Source: Ilumatobacteraceae bacterium (GTDB lineage: Bacteria > Actinomycetota > Acidimicrobiia > Acidimicrobiales > Ilumatobacteraceae). From it: a stretch of 64,000 bases of DNA. A program made the translations under genes and the position numbers. Below are positions 1 through 8,694 of the stretch, one piece after another. The stretch lies in contig JALRBS010000143.1 of the NCBI GenBank assembly GCA_023262325.1, positions 1 through 64,000 on the forward strand, written 5' to 3'. Below the pieces are notes generated by a model that was not told the DNA's origin, did not search any database, and saw only the letters and a program-made list of their open reading frames with translations. The first letter of the stretch is position 1, and every line of letters begins with the position of its first letter.

Positions 1-728
1 ACATCGACGAGATTGACAAAGTCGCACGAAAAAGTGAAAACCCGTCGATCACCCGCGACGTCTCCGGGGAGGGCGTGCAACAGGCGCTGCTCAAAATCCT
101 CGAAGGAACACAGGCCTCAGTTCCGCCGCAGGGCGGCAGAAAGCACCCGCATCAAGAATTCATCCAAATCGATACGACGAACGTGCTGTTCATTCTCGGT
201 GGTGCATTCGCTGGTCTCGAGGAGATCATCGAACGTCGAGTCGGAGAACAGGGTGTTGGATTCCACGGCACAGTTCGTTCAAAACTCGAACGCGACCCTG
301 GGGAACTTTTCACGAAGGTACTTCCCGAAGATCTCGTGAAGTTCGGGATGATTCCCGAATTTATTGGTCGCCTGCCGATGGTAGGTGTCGTGCGAAGCCT
401 CGATCGTGAGGCGCTCGTTTCGATCCTTACCGAGCCAAAGAATTCGTTGGTCCGTCAATACTCGAAAGTGTTCGAGTTTGAGGACGTCGAACTCGAGTTC
501 ACCGAGGATGGCCTCGGCGCGATCGCCGATCAGGCGTTGTTGCGTGGCACCGGAGCGCGCGGACTGCGTGCAATTCTGGAAGAAGTGCTTCTCAACACGA
601 TGTTCGACCTTCCGGGACGTACTGACATCGCGAAGGTCGTCATCGATGCGGACACGGTCTCTGAACGGGTGAACCCGACGCTTGTGCCACGTAAAGGCGC
701 GACGCGACCACGCCGCGCTGCCAGCTGA
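1..728 (+). CDS. clpX: ATP-dependent Clp protease ATP-binding subunit ClpX (3' part)
   Basis: C-terminal part of ClpX, the AAA+ unfoldase that selects proteins and feeds them to the ClpP protease in the cytoplasm. The window opens inside the gene, so the zinc-binding domain and Walker A lie off the left edge; the reading frame begins at base 3. About 241 residues are visible: the helix [12 protein letters not shown], the arginine-finger segment PEFIGRLP, and the small domain with the sensor-2 stretch GTGARGLRA. The protein ends in a basic tail (RPRRAAS). The stop lies 10 bases before folC, so the two are probably co-transcribed. Identity is secure from motif order alone. Confidence 0.96.
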   Translation, partial: IDEIDKVARKSENPSITRDVSGEGVQQALLKILEGTQASVPPQGGRKHPHQEFIQIDTTNVLFILGGAFAGLEEIIERRVGEQGVGFHGTVRSKLERDPGELFTKVLPEDLVKFGMIPEFIGRLPMVGVVRSLDREALVSILTEPKNSLVRQYSKVFEFEDVELEFTEDGLGAIADQALLRGTGARGLRAILEEVLLNTMFDLPGRTDIAKVVIDADTVSERVNPTLVPRKGATRPRRAAS

Positions 729-738
729 ACCGAGTCTC

Positions 739-2031
739 ATGAACTTGGCAGACGCTCTGCGGTACCTTGACGACCACACGTCTTATGACGTCACAGGGCG
801 TATCGACTCGCCGACGACCGACCGAATCGCGCGACTGTGCGAAGCGATGGGGGATCCGCAATATGCGGCGCCCGTCATTCACGTGACGGGCACGAACGGC
901 AAGGGTTCCACCGTGCACATGATTTCGCGGCTCCTCATGGCGTCCGGGCTCACGGTCGGCACGTACACAAGCCCCCATCTCGAGCGGCTGAACGAGCGCA
1001 TTCAGCGCAACGGCGAGCCGATCAGCGATGACGATCTGGCGGAACACATCGCCGCTGTTGCACAACTTGAGGTGATCACCGGCACGAGGCCAAGTTTTTT
1101 CGAAGCCGTGACTGCAGCGGCCTTCCGTTGGTTTGCAGACATCGCCGTTGACGTGGTCGTCGTCGAGGTCGGTCTGCTCGGTAGATGGGATGCGACAAAC
1201 GTGGTGAATGGGACCGTGTCGGTTGTGACGAATATCGGTCTCGATCACACCGAATTTGCAGGCCCGTCACTCGCTGATATTGCACGGGAGAAGGCTGGAA
1301 TCCTTCGCGGTGATGGAGCAGCAATTATTGGCGAGACCGATCCTGAACTTGTCGACATTTTCAGATCCGAACCTCATGCGACGCTTCTCGCACGTGAAAT
1401 TGACTTCGATGTATCCGACAACGTGCTCGCCGTTGGCGGTCGACTCGTCGACCTACGGACACCCACGACGGTGTACTCAGAGGTGTACATCCCTCTGCAC
1501 GGCGCTCACCAGGCCGACAACGCCATAGTCGCACTCACTGCGGTCGAAACCTTCTTCGCGGCGCCTCTCGCCGATGAGGTTGTGCGGGAGGGCTTTGCAT
1601 CGGTCGAAATTCCTGCACGTTTCGAGGTTGTTGGCGTGCAGCCACTCGTGGTGCTTGACGGCGCCCATAATCCGCCCGGTGCCGACACATGTGCGGGCGT
1701 CTTCTTTGATGATTTTCAACCGGACGCACGCCGCATCCTCGTGATCGGCACGCTTCGTGACCCAGATGAAATGGTTGCGGCATTCCGCGTTGACGACTTC
1801 GATCTCGTGGTGACCTGCACCGCGCCAACGCCCCGTGGCGTGCCGGCAGCGGTGCTCGGAGACGCGGCCCGCCGTGCTGGCTGCGGCGAGGTCATCGTGC
1901 TTGACGATCCAGCAGCGGCAGTTGCTGAGGCACTGCGGCGTGCCGGCGACGACGATGCCGTGCTCGTTGCCGGTTCGATCTACGTCGCCGGTGCGGTGCG
2001 GCCCGTGTTGCAGCGTCTCTGCCGCGGATGA
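739..2031 (+). CDS. folC: Folylpolyglutamate synthase / dihydrofolate synthase
   Basis: FolC adds glutamate to dihydropteroate and/or to reduced folates with ATP in the cytoplasm. The 430-residue product has the Mur-ligase-like P-loop GTNGKGST at residues 51-58, the motif LGRWDATN at 148-154 (most relatives carry Leu or Phe where this has Trp) and the C-terminal-domain motif DGAHNP at 307-312. Length is normal for the family. I chose ATG 739 because it gives the usual short N-terminus just before the first strand; a longer reading from 682 would overlap clpX. It sits between clpX and ndk, a common actinobacterial order. One-carbon metabolism is also served here by metF, metH and panB further on. 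Confidence 0.95.
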   Translation: MNLADALRYLDDHTSYDVTGRIDSPTTDRIARLCEAMGDPQYAAPVIHVTGTNGKGSTVHMISRLLMASGLTVGTYTSPHLERLNERIQRNGEPISDDDLAEHIAAVAQLEVITGTRPSFFEAVTAAAFRWFADIAVDVVVVEVGLLGRWDATNVVNGTVSVVTNIGLDHTEFAGPSLADIAREKAGILRGDGAAIIGETDPELVDIFRSEPHATLLAREIDFDVSDNVLAVGGRLVDLRTPTTVYSEVYIPLHGAHQADNAIVALTAVETFFAAPLADEVVREGFASVEIPARFEVVGVQPLVVLDGAHNPPGADTCAGVFFDDFQPDARRILVIGTLRDPDEMVAAFRVDDFDLVVTCTAPTPRGVPAAVLGDAARRAGCGEVIVLDDPAAAVAEALRRAGDDDAVLVAGSIYVAGAVRPVLQRLCRG

Positions 2032-2035
2032 CCGG

Positions 2036-2041
2036 TATCGT
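2036..2041 (+). promoter_or_regulatory. Leaderless -10 element of ndk (TATCGT)
   Basis: TATCGT lies 7 bases before the ndk ATG at 2049 and no Shine-Dalgarno sequence is present. This is the TAnnnT spacing seen before many starts in this window and suggests a leaderless ndk transcript starting at or next to the ATG. No convincing -35 was found, and read-through from folC is also likely. Confidence 0.45.
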
Positions 2042-2048
2042 TTCCCGA

Positions 2049-2459
2049 ATGTCTGACCGCACGCTTGTCCTGTTGAAACCCGATGCAGTTGAGCGAAAGC
2101 TCGCTGGTGCCATCATCTCTCGCTTCGAACAGAAGAACCTGTCGATTGTTGCGATGGAATTGCGTCAGCTTGATGCAGACACCCTTGCTCGTCACTATGA
2201 GGAGCACCTCGGTAAAGGGTTCTACAACGATCTCGTTGAGTTCATGAGCCGCGGACCAGTTGTTGCAATGGTTGTTGAGGGCCCCGAGGACACCTGGGAA
2301 GTCGTTCGAACAATGATGGGCGCAACGAATCCACGTACCGCCGCTCCCGGAACGATTCGCGGTGATCTCGGCATTCTCTTTACGGAAAACCTCGTGCATG
2401 GCAGCGATTCGCTCGCCAGCGCAGAGCGTGAAATCGGTATTTTCTTCCCCAATCTGTAA
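2049..2459 (+). CDS. ndk: Nucleoside diphosphate kinase
   Basis: Ndk moves the gamma phosphate from ATP to other (d)NDPs through a phosphohistidine intermediate. The 136-residue product is the usual length for the family. It begins with MSDRTLVLLKPDAVERK, the classical N-terminal strand, and carries the catalytic histidine as His117 in the motif NLVHGSDS, followed by the serine-rich turn that binds the phosphate. The ATG at 2049 is preferred over an upstream in-frame ATG at 2028 that would overlap folC. It is followed by 59 bases with two small hairpins before mreB. Confidence 0.97.
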   Translation: MSDRTLVLLKPDAVERKLAGAIISRFEQKNLSIVAMELRQLDADTLARHYEEHLGKGFYNDLVEFMSRGPVVAMVVEGPEDTWEVVRTMMGATNPRTAAPGTIRGDLGILFTENLVHGSDSLASAEREIGIFFPNL

Positions 2460-2465
2460 CATTTC

Positions 2466-2499
2466 TCCACAGCCTGTGGAAGTTGCGAGCAGGCGCAAC
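2466..2499 (+). other. Two tandem hairpins between ndk and mreB
   Basis: TCCACA (2466-2471) pairs with TGTGGA (2475-2480) around a 3-base loop, and GTTGCG (2482-2487) pairs with CGCAAC (2494-2499) around a 6-base loop. There is no T run after either stem. They could slow or protect the 3' end of the ndk message or form a leader structure ahead of mreB. Function is unknown. Confidence 0.45.
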
Positions 2500-2506
2500 A
2501 CAGCGG

Positions 2507-2513
2507 AAGGAGG
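2507..2513 (+). promoter_or_regulatory. Strong Shine-Dalgarno of mreB (AAGGAGG)
   Basis: AAGGAGG ends 5 bases before the GTG at 2519. It is the strongest ribosome-binding site seen in the window and fixes the mreB start at this GTG rather than at the in-frame start at 2483. It contrasts with the many leaderless-looking starts nearby. Confidence 0.85.
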
Positions 2514-2518
2514 TTGAT

Positions 2519-3550
2519 GTGCGTTCAAATCCACTCGGTTTAGGCCGTGATCTCGCCATTGACCTCGGAACTGCAAATACCTTGATTTACGCCCGCGGTT
2601 TGGGCGTCGTCCTCGACGAACCTTCGGTCGTTGCTATCAACGTGAACGACGGACGTCCGGTTGCTGTTGGAGTCGAGGCGAAGAAGATGATGGGTCGGAC
2701 TCCAAATCACATCAAGGCGATTCGACCGCTGAAAGACGGTGTGATCGCCGACTTTGAAGTGTGCGAGAAGATGCTCCGGTATTTCATTCAAAAGGTGCAC
2801 GCCTCAAAGTGGTCGAAACCCCGAATGATTATTTGCGTGCCCTCGGGCATTACCGGAGTTGAACAGCGTGCCGTGCAGGATGCCGCAGAATACGCCGGCG
2901 CGAGAAAGCCGGTGCACATCATTGAGGAGCCGATGGCTGCGGCGATCGGAGCAGATCTTCCGGTGCACACGGCGGCGGGCAACATGATCGTTGACATCGG
3001 AGGTGGGACGACCGAAGTTGCAGTGATCTCACTTGGTGGCATCGTGACGGCGCAATCGGTACGCGTCGCTGGCGACGAACTCGATGATGCTGTCGTGCAG
3101 TACGTGAAGAAGGAATTCTCGCTTGCGATCGGCGATCGAACTTCTGAAGAGATCAAGATCCAAATGGGCTCGGCCTGGCCGCTCGAAGACGAACTCACAG
3201 CCGACATTCGCGGTCGTGATCTCATCAGCGGTCTACCTCGAACGATTCAGCTGACCACGGAGCACGTGCGAGAGGCGCTTGCGGAGCCGGTGAGTTCAAT
3301 TGTCGATGCGGTGAAGACAGCCCTCGACCGAACACCGCCCGAACTTGCGGCCGACATCATGACCGACGGCATCACGCTGACCGGTGGTGGAGCCCTGCTG
3401 CGAGGGCTACCTGATCGACTTTCGCACGAGACCGGAATGCCGGTCCACATCGCAGAGGAGCCGCTGTACAGCGTCGTCGTCGGGTCCGGCCGAGCGCTTG
3501 AGAACATCAACGAACTTCGTGGTCTCATGTCGCTCGGTGGTGATCTCTGA
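2519..3550 (+). CDS. mreB: Rod shape-determining actin homologue MreB
   Basis: MreB forms membrane-bound actin-like filaments that guide lateral peptidoglycan synthesis with MreC, MreD, PBP2 and RodA, all encoded next to it. The 343-residue product has the ATPase phosphate-1 motif DLGTANT from residue 15 and the phosphate-2 motif DIGGGTTEVA from residue 159, plus the late LTGGGALLRG adenosine motif. The length is typical. The start is the GTG behind a perfect Shine-Dalgarno. A full Mre/Rod set implies a rod-shaped cell that elongates along the side wall, unlike the polar growth of mycobacteria, which lack MreB. Confidence 0.97.
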   Translation: MRSNPLGLGRDLAIDLGTANTLIYARGLGVVLDEPSVVAINVNDGRPVAVGVEAKKMMGRTPNHIKAIRPLKDGVIADFEVCEKMLRYFIQKVHASKWSKPRMIICVPSGITGVEQRAVQDAAEYAGARKPVHIIEEPMAAAIGADLPVHTAAGNMIVDIGGGTTEVAVISLGGIVTAQSVRVAGDELDDAVVQYVKKEFSLAIGDRTSEEIKIQMGSAWPLEDELTADIRGRDLISGLPRTIQLTTEHVREALAEPVSSIVDAVKTALDRTPPELAADIMTDGITLTGGGALLRGLPDRLSHETGMPVHIAEEPLYSVVVGSGRALENINELRGLMSLGGDL

Positions 3551-3563
3551 GAGGTTCGCTGGC

Positions 3564-4550
3564 GTGGCAACCTACTCACCGAGTCGTCGACGTGTCATTT
3601 TTGCGCTCGCGTTAACTTCGGTGTTGCTCCTCACGCTCGACCTGCGCGGCAATCAAGTCTTCGATGCTGCACGATCGGGGTTTGGTCTCATCTTCAGACC
3701 CGTGAACCGTGCCTCAGAGGTGGCGACTGCGCCGGTCGTCCGTCTCTGGCGCGCCTACCGCGAGTTCGACGACCTCGAAGAGGAAAATCGACTGTTGCGC
3801 GCGCAAATTGACTCGCAACGATCGGCAGAAATTTCTGCTCAGAACGCGATCATCGAGAATCAGGATCTGCTTGCCCTCGAAGGTCTTGAAAGCCTCGCCG
3901 CCTACGGCTCCGTCACTGGTCGTCTCGTTGGTCAGTCGCCGAGCAATTTTGACCAGCAGGTCGAAATCGACCGGGGAGCGCTTCACGGCATTCGAGTCGG
4001 GATGGCGGCGATTAACGAAGCCGGCCTCGTCGGCAAGGTCACGAGTGTCTCGCCTCAGTCGAGCATCATCATGTTGGTGACTGATCCGTCGTACGCAGTC
4101 CCGGTCAAAGTGCTCGCACCGCAGGAACCATCAGACACGGTCACTGCGACAACCGTTGCAGTTGCGTCCGAGACGAGCGCAAACGACCCGCTGCAAGCGA
4201 CGACGAGCGAAGTTGAGACCACGTCGACAACGACGACCACGACGACAATGCCCGTCGTCGTCCGTGAGACTGGCGTGTTACGGGGACAAGGTAACGATCG
4301 GCTGCCGCGGGTGTTCTTCGTCGCATCGGGGACCGGGTTCGGTCGCATTGAAGTCGGGGACACCGTCTTTACGGCTGGTGGTAGTACCTCGCTGGCTCCA
4401 CCAAACATTCCCATCGGTCGAGTCGCAAACATCATTACCCGTGCTGGAACGGCCGGACAAGAGCTTGAAATTGAGCCGACCGCCGACCTTCAGCGCCTTC
4501 AATTTGTGCGGGTCATGCTGTATCAGCCGCTTTCAGAGGTCGCAGGATGA
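3564..4550 (+). CDS. mreC: Rod shape-determining protein MreC
   Basis: MreC is the single-pass inner-membrane protein that links MreB to the periplasmic/outer-face elongation enzymes and activates PBP2. The 328-residue product has one membrane helix at about residues 11-27, a coiled coil around 65-100 (EFDDLEEENRLLRAQ), then the beta-barrel MreC domain. Within that domain, residues about 193-230 form a Thr/Ser/Ala-rich low-complexity insert with a run of seven Thr. The GTG at 3564 follows AGAGG at 3550-3554; an alternative GTG at 3540 would overlap mreB. The stop overlaps the mreD ATG, so the two are translationally coupled. Confidence 0.92.
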   Translation: MATYSPSRRRVIFALALTSVLLLTLDLRGNQVFDAARSGFGLIFRPVNRASEVATAPVVRLWRAYREFDDLEEENRLLRAQIDSQRSAEISAQNAIIENQDLLALEGLESLAAYGSVTGRLVGQSPSNFDQQVEIDRGALHGIRVGMAAINEAGLVGKVTSVSPQSSIIMLVTDPSYAVPVKVLAPQEPSDTVTATTVAVASETSANDPLQATTSEVETTSTTTTTTTMPVVVRETGVLRGQGNDRLPRVFFVASGTGFGRIEVGDTVFTAGGSTSLAPPNIPIGRVANIITRAGTAGQELEIEPTADLQRLQFVRVMLYQPLSEVAG

Positions 4551-5080
4551 ACCAGGTTCCGGCGCGCGTGTGGGTTCTTCGCGTGGCCTTAGTAGGACTT
4601 GTGTTGCTCGGATTGCAAACGACAATCACGACCGAATTACGGCCGTTCGGTGTCGTCGTACAACTCATGCTCGCGTTTGCGGCATCCGCTGGCGCGGCGA
4701 GTGGACCGGGGGAGGGTGCGCTTGCCGGATTTGTCCTCGGCATCATGTATGACCTTGCGACTGGCACGCCGATTGGAGCGACCGCTCTCGCGCTCGCAGT
4801 CGGCGGGTATGCCGCTGGATGGGGTCGCCAATACCGCATCGAACCGAAATGGTGGATTCTCGCCGGGTTCACGTCCTTCGGGGCGGTAGTCGGCGAGACG
4901 ATGGTTCCGCTGGTTCGGGTGCTCATCGGAGAGACCGGTCTGTTCGGCGACCGTCTATTGATTGTGCTCCCAGTTGTCGGTGTGTCGACCGCATTGCTCT
5001 CCATCGTTCTCATACCTGTCGCGCGGTGGGCACTCGTCGTCCGTCCCAGCGAGATCCGCGTGCAATCGGCTGACGCGTAA
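4547..5080 (+). CDS. mreD: Rod shape-determining membrane protein MreD
   Basis: MreD is a small integral membrane protein of the elongation complex; its exact job is unclear. The 177-residue product is almost wholly hydrophobic with about five predicted membrane segments (for example VALVGLVLLGLQ near the start and LLSIVLIPVARWALVV near the end) and the glycine-rich GAASGPGEGALAGFVLG stretch common to the family. It starts at an ATG that overlaps the mreC stop by four bases. Sequence is weakly conserved in this family, so position between mreC and the PBP2 gene carries much of the weight. Confidence 0.9.
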   Translation: MNQVPARVWVLRVALVGLVLLGLQTTITTELRPFGVVVQLMLAFAASAGAASGPGEGALAGFVLGIMYDLATGTPIGATALALAVGGYAAGWGRQYRIEPKWWILAGFTSFGAVVGETMVPLVRVLIGETGLFGDRLLIVLPVVGVSTALLSIVLIPVARWALVVRPSEIRVQSADA

Positions 5081-5109
5081 TCACGAGCCGAGGACGCGAG
5101 ACTGTTCAG

Positions 5110-7326
5110 ATGGCCATCGATCGTCGATCCGTTCGACTTGGTGTACTCGCCTCGGTGGCGGTCGTGCTCGTCGGGTTGCTCGGCGTGCGTCTGTGGTTTC
5201 TTCAGACCGTTCGCGCCGAGGAACTACAGGATCGAGTCGACCGTTCGCGGACACGCGTCATTCAGTTGGCACCCGAGCGCGGTCGCATCTTTGATGCCGA
5301 CGGGCGGATCCTCGCTGATAACGAGCGGATTCTCACCGTTGCGGTCGACTGGAAGTACGTGCAGCGCTCTGGGGACCGAGCCGTGCTGTTCGAAAAGCTG
5401 TCGCGTTGGCTCGATGTCGACACCGAGGAAATGGAACGTCGGTATCTTTCAGGCTTCTACTCACCGTTTCTTCCGCTGCCACTCGCCGACGATGTCGACG
5501 AGCCGACGGCGATCGCAATTCTTGAGCGGGTCGAGGACATGCCAGGGGTGGAGGTCGTCAACAATTGGAGGCGGGTGTACCCGTACGCGCCACACGCTGC
5601 GCATGTGGTCGGATATATGGGAGCGATCAACGCCGACCAACTTGAGGAGTATCTCGTCAAGGGTTACTTGAGAAACGAACGTGTCGGCCAATTTGGGGTG
5701 GAGAGGTCGCTCGAATCAACATTGCACGGCGTCTGGGGTTACCAAGTGCTCGAAGTCGATGCATCAAATCGGCCGGTGCGAATTGTTGAAGAAGTGCCAC
5801 CGGTGAACGGATACGACGTGCAACTCACGATCGACCTTGACGTTCAGGTCTACACCGAGCAGGCACTGGAAACGGCGTTGCGATCCCGTCGATTCCAGTA
5901 CGCCCCTAACCCGCTTGTTCGACAGCCCGATGGCACCTACGACTTGCTCGATCCAACTTCGCCCGAGATCGTGCCGTTTAAGGCTCCTGCAGGCTCGGCG
6001 ATCGTCCGGAGGTACGACACCGGTGAAGTGATCGCAATGGCGAGTTATCCGAGTTTTGATAACCGTTGGTTCGAAGCCAACCTCACTGGCACGAAATTTC
6101 GAGAGATCTTCCCATCAACCAAGCCAGACGGTTCCCCTATTGACCCTGACGAGTCAATTCTCGTGAATCGGGCTATCCAAGGCCGATACAACCTTGGATC
6201 GACGTTCAAACCCTTTACCGCATACGCAGCGTTGCACACTGGTTTGATTGAGCCCGGCGACACGTACCTCGATACCGGCTACTACGACATTTACAGCGTC
6301 AATCAGGATCGCTGTGCCCGCGGACTCATTCGATGCACGTTCAAGAACGCACTGTGCGGGACTGGTGCGCCATGCGTGTACGGAGAAGTGGACGTCGAGG
6401 ATGCGCTCGCAGTGTCATCCGACGCGTTCTTCTACAAACTCGGCGAGGATCTCCTTGTCCAGAACGAGGGCGAGCCGGTATTTCAGGCGGAAATTGAAGC
6501 ATTTGGCTTCGGAGCAGACACCGGTATTGAGCTGCCATTTGAATACGACGGCACCGTCCCTGACAAGGAACTCAAGCGGCTGTACGCCGAGCGTGGCGTC
6601 ATTAGCGAGGATGAGGGACGCGGGTTCTACGTTGGCGACAGCATTCAGATGGCGATTGGACAGGGACTGCTCTCTGCGAGCCCATTGCAGTTGAACCAGG
6701 GGTACAGCGTGCTCGCTAACGGTGGGCTCGTTATCCAACCAACGCTCGTGAAGTTGATACTTGAACCGGGGACGCCCGATGGCCGGTCCGGATACGCCGA
6801 CATTTACGGCGGGTCGGTACATCAGGGAAGCGCGGCACCGGTCATCGAACGCGACCTCGAGATGGCCGAGGAGGACCGAACGCCGATCATCGCTGGGCTT
6901 ACTCGCGTGGTCACGACGGGCGCAGGTGTTCCTGGCACCGATATTGCATATCACTCCACCACTGGAGAAAAACTTTTCTTCGATTATCCCGAAGACGCGA
7001 TTCCACTCGCTGGTAAAACCGGAACCGCGCAGGGTCAGGGAAACTTTCCGTGGAACGACTCATCGGCGTTCACCGCGTTCTCACTTGATGACAACAATCC
7101 CTATGTGGTGACCGCCTATTTAGAGAAGGCGGGATACGGTTCGCAGGCCGCAGCCCCCGTAGTGAAATGTGCGTTCATGATGTTGTCGGGAGACGTTCGG
7201 ACCGACCCGGTCCGCGTGTCTGAACCTCTCGACGAAAATTCGACAATCGCTGCCGAACCGCAAGAACTCTCTGAGGTCGCCTGTTTCAACCGCCGCGGTG
7301 GCGCGACAGTTGGACTGATCGACTGA
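5110..7326 (+). CDS. mrdA: Penicillin-binding protein 2 (peptidoglycan DD-transpeptidase)
   Basis: PBP2 is the transpeptidase partner of RodA in side-wall elongation; the catalytic domain lies outside the membrane. The 738-residue product has one N-terminal membrane helix (about 10-30), a PBP dimerisation domain starting with the PERGRIFDADG motif, and a transpeptidase domain with Ser364-Thr-Phe-Lys367 (SxxK), Ser436-Ser-Asp438 (the SxD form usual for PBP2) and Lys636-Thr-Gly638 (KTG). A Cys-rich loop (Cys402, 409, 416, 422) lies between SxxK and SxD and could form disulfides outside the cell. The rodA start is 7 bases after the stop. Confidence 0.95.
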   Translation: MAIDRRSVRLGVLASVAVVLVGLLGVRLWFLQTVRAEELQDRVDRSRTRVIQLAPERGRIFDADGRILADNERILTVAVDWKYVQRSGDRAVLFEKLSRWLDVDTEEMERRYLSGFYSPFLPLPLADDVDEPTAIAILERVEDMPGVEVVNNWRRVYPYAPHAAHVVGYMGAINADQLEEYLVKGYLRNERVGQFGVERSLESTLHGVWGYQVLEVDASNRPVRIVEEVPPVNGYDVQLTIDLDVQVYTEQALETALRSRRFQYAPNPLVRQPDGTYDLLDPTSPEIVPFKAPAGSAIVRRYDTGEVIAMASYPSFDNRWFEANLTGTKFREIFPSTKPDGSPIDPDESILVNRAIQGRYNLGSTFKPFTAYAALHTGLIEPGDTYLDTGYYDIYSVNQDRCARGLIRCTFKNALCGTGAPCVYGEVDVEDALAVSSDAFFYKLGEDLLVQNEGEPVFQAEIEAFGFGADTGIELPFEYDGTVPDKELKRLYAERGVISEDEGRGFYVGDSIQMAIGQGLLSASPLQLNQGYSVLANGGLVIQPTLVKLILEPGTPDGRSGYADIYGGSVHQGSAAPVIERDLEMAEEDRTPIIAGLTRVVTTGAGVPGTDIAYHSTTGEKLFFDYPEDAIPLAGKTGTAQGQGNFPWNDSSAFTAFSLDDNNPYVVTAYLEKAGYGSQAAAPVVKCAFMMLSGDVRTDPVRVSEPLDENSTIAAEPQELSEVACFNRRGGATVGLID

Positions 7327-7333
7327 GGTCGCC

Positions 7334-8497
7334 ATGGCGCGTCTATTCATCTCACGCCGTCCCGACAGCGGCCTAGGAAATATTCGGTCGTCGCCTGGCG
7401 ACCCGAGTCGCAACATCGACTGGGTCCTGCTCTCGGTACAGGGCATTCTCATGATCGTCGGCAGTTTCGTTGTGTTCTCTGCGTCGCGCACACGGATCGA
7501 AGGCGATCCATATGCCTTCGTGAACCGTCAAGTTGTGTTCGGCATTATTGGACTTGTCGTCATGACATTCGTGATGGCGATCGACTATGAAACGTTGAAA
7601 GACCGCGCAATGTCGATTTACGTCGGAACCATTGCGTTACTCGTTCTGCTCTTGCTGCTCGGTCTGGCGCGAGGGCAGGACAGAATTTCATTTGACTTCG
7701 GGCCGTTCAACCTTCAGCCTGCAGAACTCGCGAAATTTGCGACAATGCTGCTTCTTGCGGCGTTTCTCGCTGAGGAGCGAACCGACGAAGTGAGTTATCC
7801 GCGGTTTCTTGGCGGTCTCATTCTTGTTGGCTTTCCTGCGATCCTCGTCATATTGCAGCCGGATCTCGGCTCCGCCTCAGTGTTGGTGGCACTCGCGATG
7901 GGAACTCTGCTCGTCGCAGGTGCCCGCCCGAAATACATTGCCGCTGTCTCGGTGCTCGCATTGCTGACAGTTGTCGCCGCGTTTGTTGCCCAACTCGTGA
8001 ACCAATATCAGGTCCAGCGGCTCAAGGTCTACCTCGATCAGGAAACAACAGACCCGTCACTTCAGGACGCCGTCTACCAAGTTCGCAATGCAATTCGAGC
8101 GGTTGGAACTGGCGGTATCTGGGGAAAGGGTTGGCTCCAAGGTCCGCTCACGAATGGCCGAGACATTCCCGTCATGTGGGCTGACTTTCCCTTCGCCGCA
8201 GTCGCTGAGCAGTTTGGGCTCGTGGGCTGTCTCGTGCTCATGGCGCTGTTCTGCGTCGCTCTCGTGCGCATTTGGCGAATTGCGAGCCTGTCAAAGGACT
8301 CCCTCGGCACGTATATCTGCGCAGGGGTGTTCACGATGGTCCTCTGGCAGGTGTTTCAAAACATCGGAATGACCCTTGGGATTACGCCGGTTACCGGTCT
8401 GCCGATGCCGTTTATTTCCTACGGTGGTTCAAGTTTGATCGTGTATTGCGCAATGTTTGGTGTCGTCCAAAGCGTGTATATGCGTCGAATGCGATAG
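7334..8497 (+). CDS. rodA: SEDS peptidoglycan polymerase RodA
   Basis: RodA is the SEDS-family glycosyltransferase that polymerises lipid II into glycan strands and works with PBP2, encoded just upstream. The 387-residue product has about ten membrane helices and the family signatures: QPAELAKFA in the middle, the catalytic-region acidic residue Asp284 in the loop MWADFPFAAVAEQFG, and the C-terminal LPMPFISYGGSS. FtsW is the alternative, but the adjacency to mreBCD and the PBP2 gene supports RodA. The ATG follows GAGGTCGCC within the 7-base gap after mrdA. Confidence 0.95.
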   Translation: MARLFISRRPDSGLGNIRSSPGDPSRNIDWVLLSVQGILMIVGSFVVFSASRTRIEGDPYAFVNRQVVFGIIGLVVMTFVMAIDYETLKDRAMSIYVGTIALLVLLLLLGLARGQDRISFDFGPFNLQPAELAKFATMLLLAAFLAEERTDEVSYPRFLGGLILVGFPAILVILQPDLGSASVLVALAMGTLLVAGARPKYIAAVSVLALLTVVAAFVAQLVNQYQVQRLKVYLDQETTDPSLQDAVYQVRNAIRAVGTGGIWGKGWLQGPLTNGRDIPVMWADFPFAAVAEQFGLVGCLVLMALFCVALVRIWRIASLSKDSLGTYICAGVFTMVLWQVFQNIGMTLGITPVTGLPMPFISYGGSSLIVYCAMFGVVQSVYMRRMR

Positions 8498-8528
8498 CAG
8501 CATCCTGCGGACTGTCGATACCCACCGG

Positions 8529-8534
8529 TAGGAT
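8529..8534 (+). promoter_or_regulatory. Candidate -10 element for the rne transcript (TAGGAT)
   Basis: TAGGAT lies in the 197-base gap between rodA and the RNase E/G gene. A start about 7 bases downstream would give a leader of roughly 150 bases. RNase E messages are commonly autoregulated through their 5' leader, so a long leader here is plausible. The -35 (TGCGGA at 8506-8511, spacing 17) is weak, and the leader also holds an unconvincing out-of-frame reading from ATG 8544. Confidence 0.4.
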
Positions 8535-8694
8535 TGCACCGTTATGGTCGCTCCAGTACTTCTCGTCGAGTTGACGTCAGCGTTTGCGGCCATCTTCGTC
8601 ATTGCACTGCGAATCGAGGGCGCGCCAATGTGCGCTGCCACCATTCGCAGTTGTGGGCTCGCCGAGCGGGCTCACCGAGAAAGGGAACGCCCAC

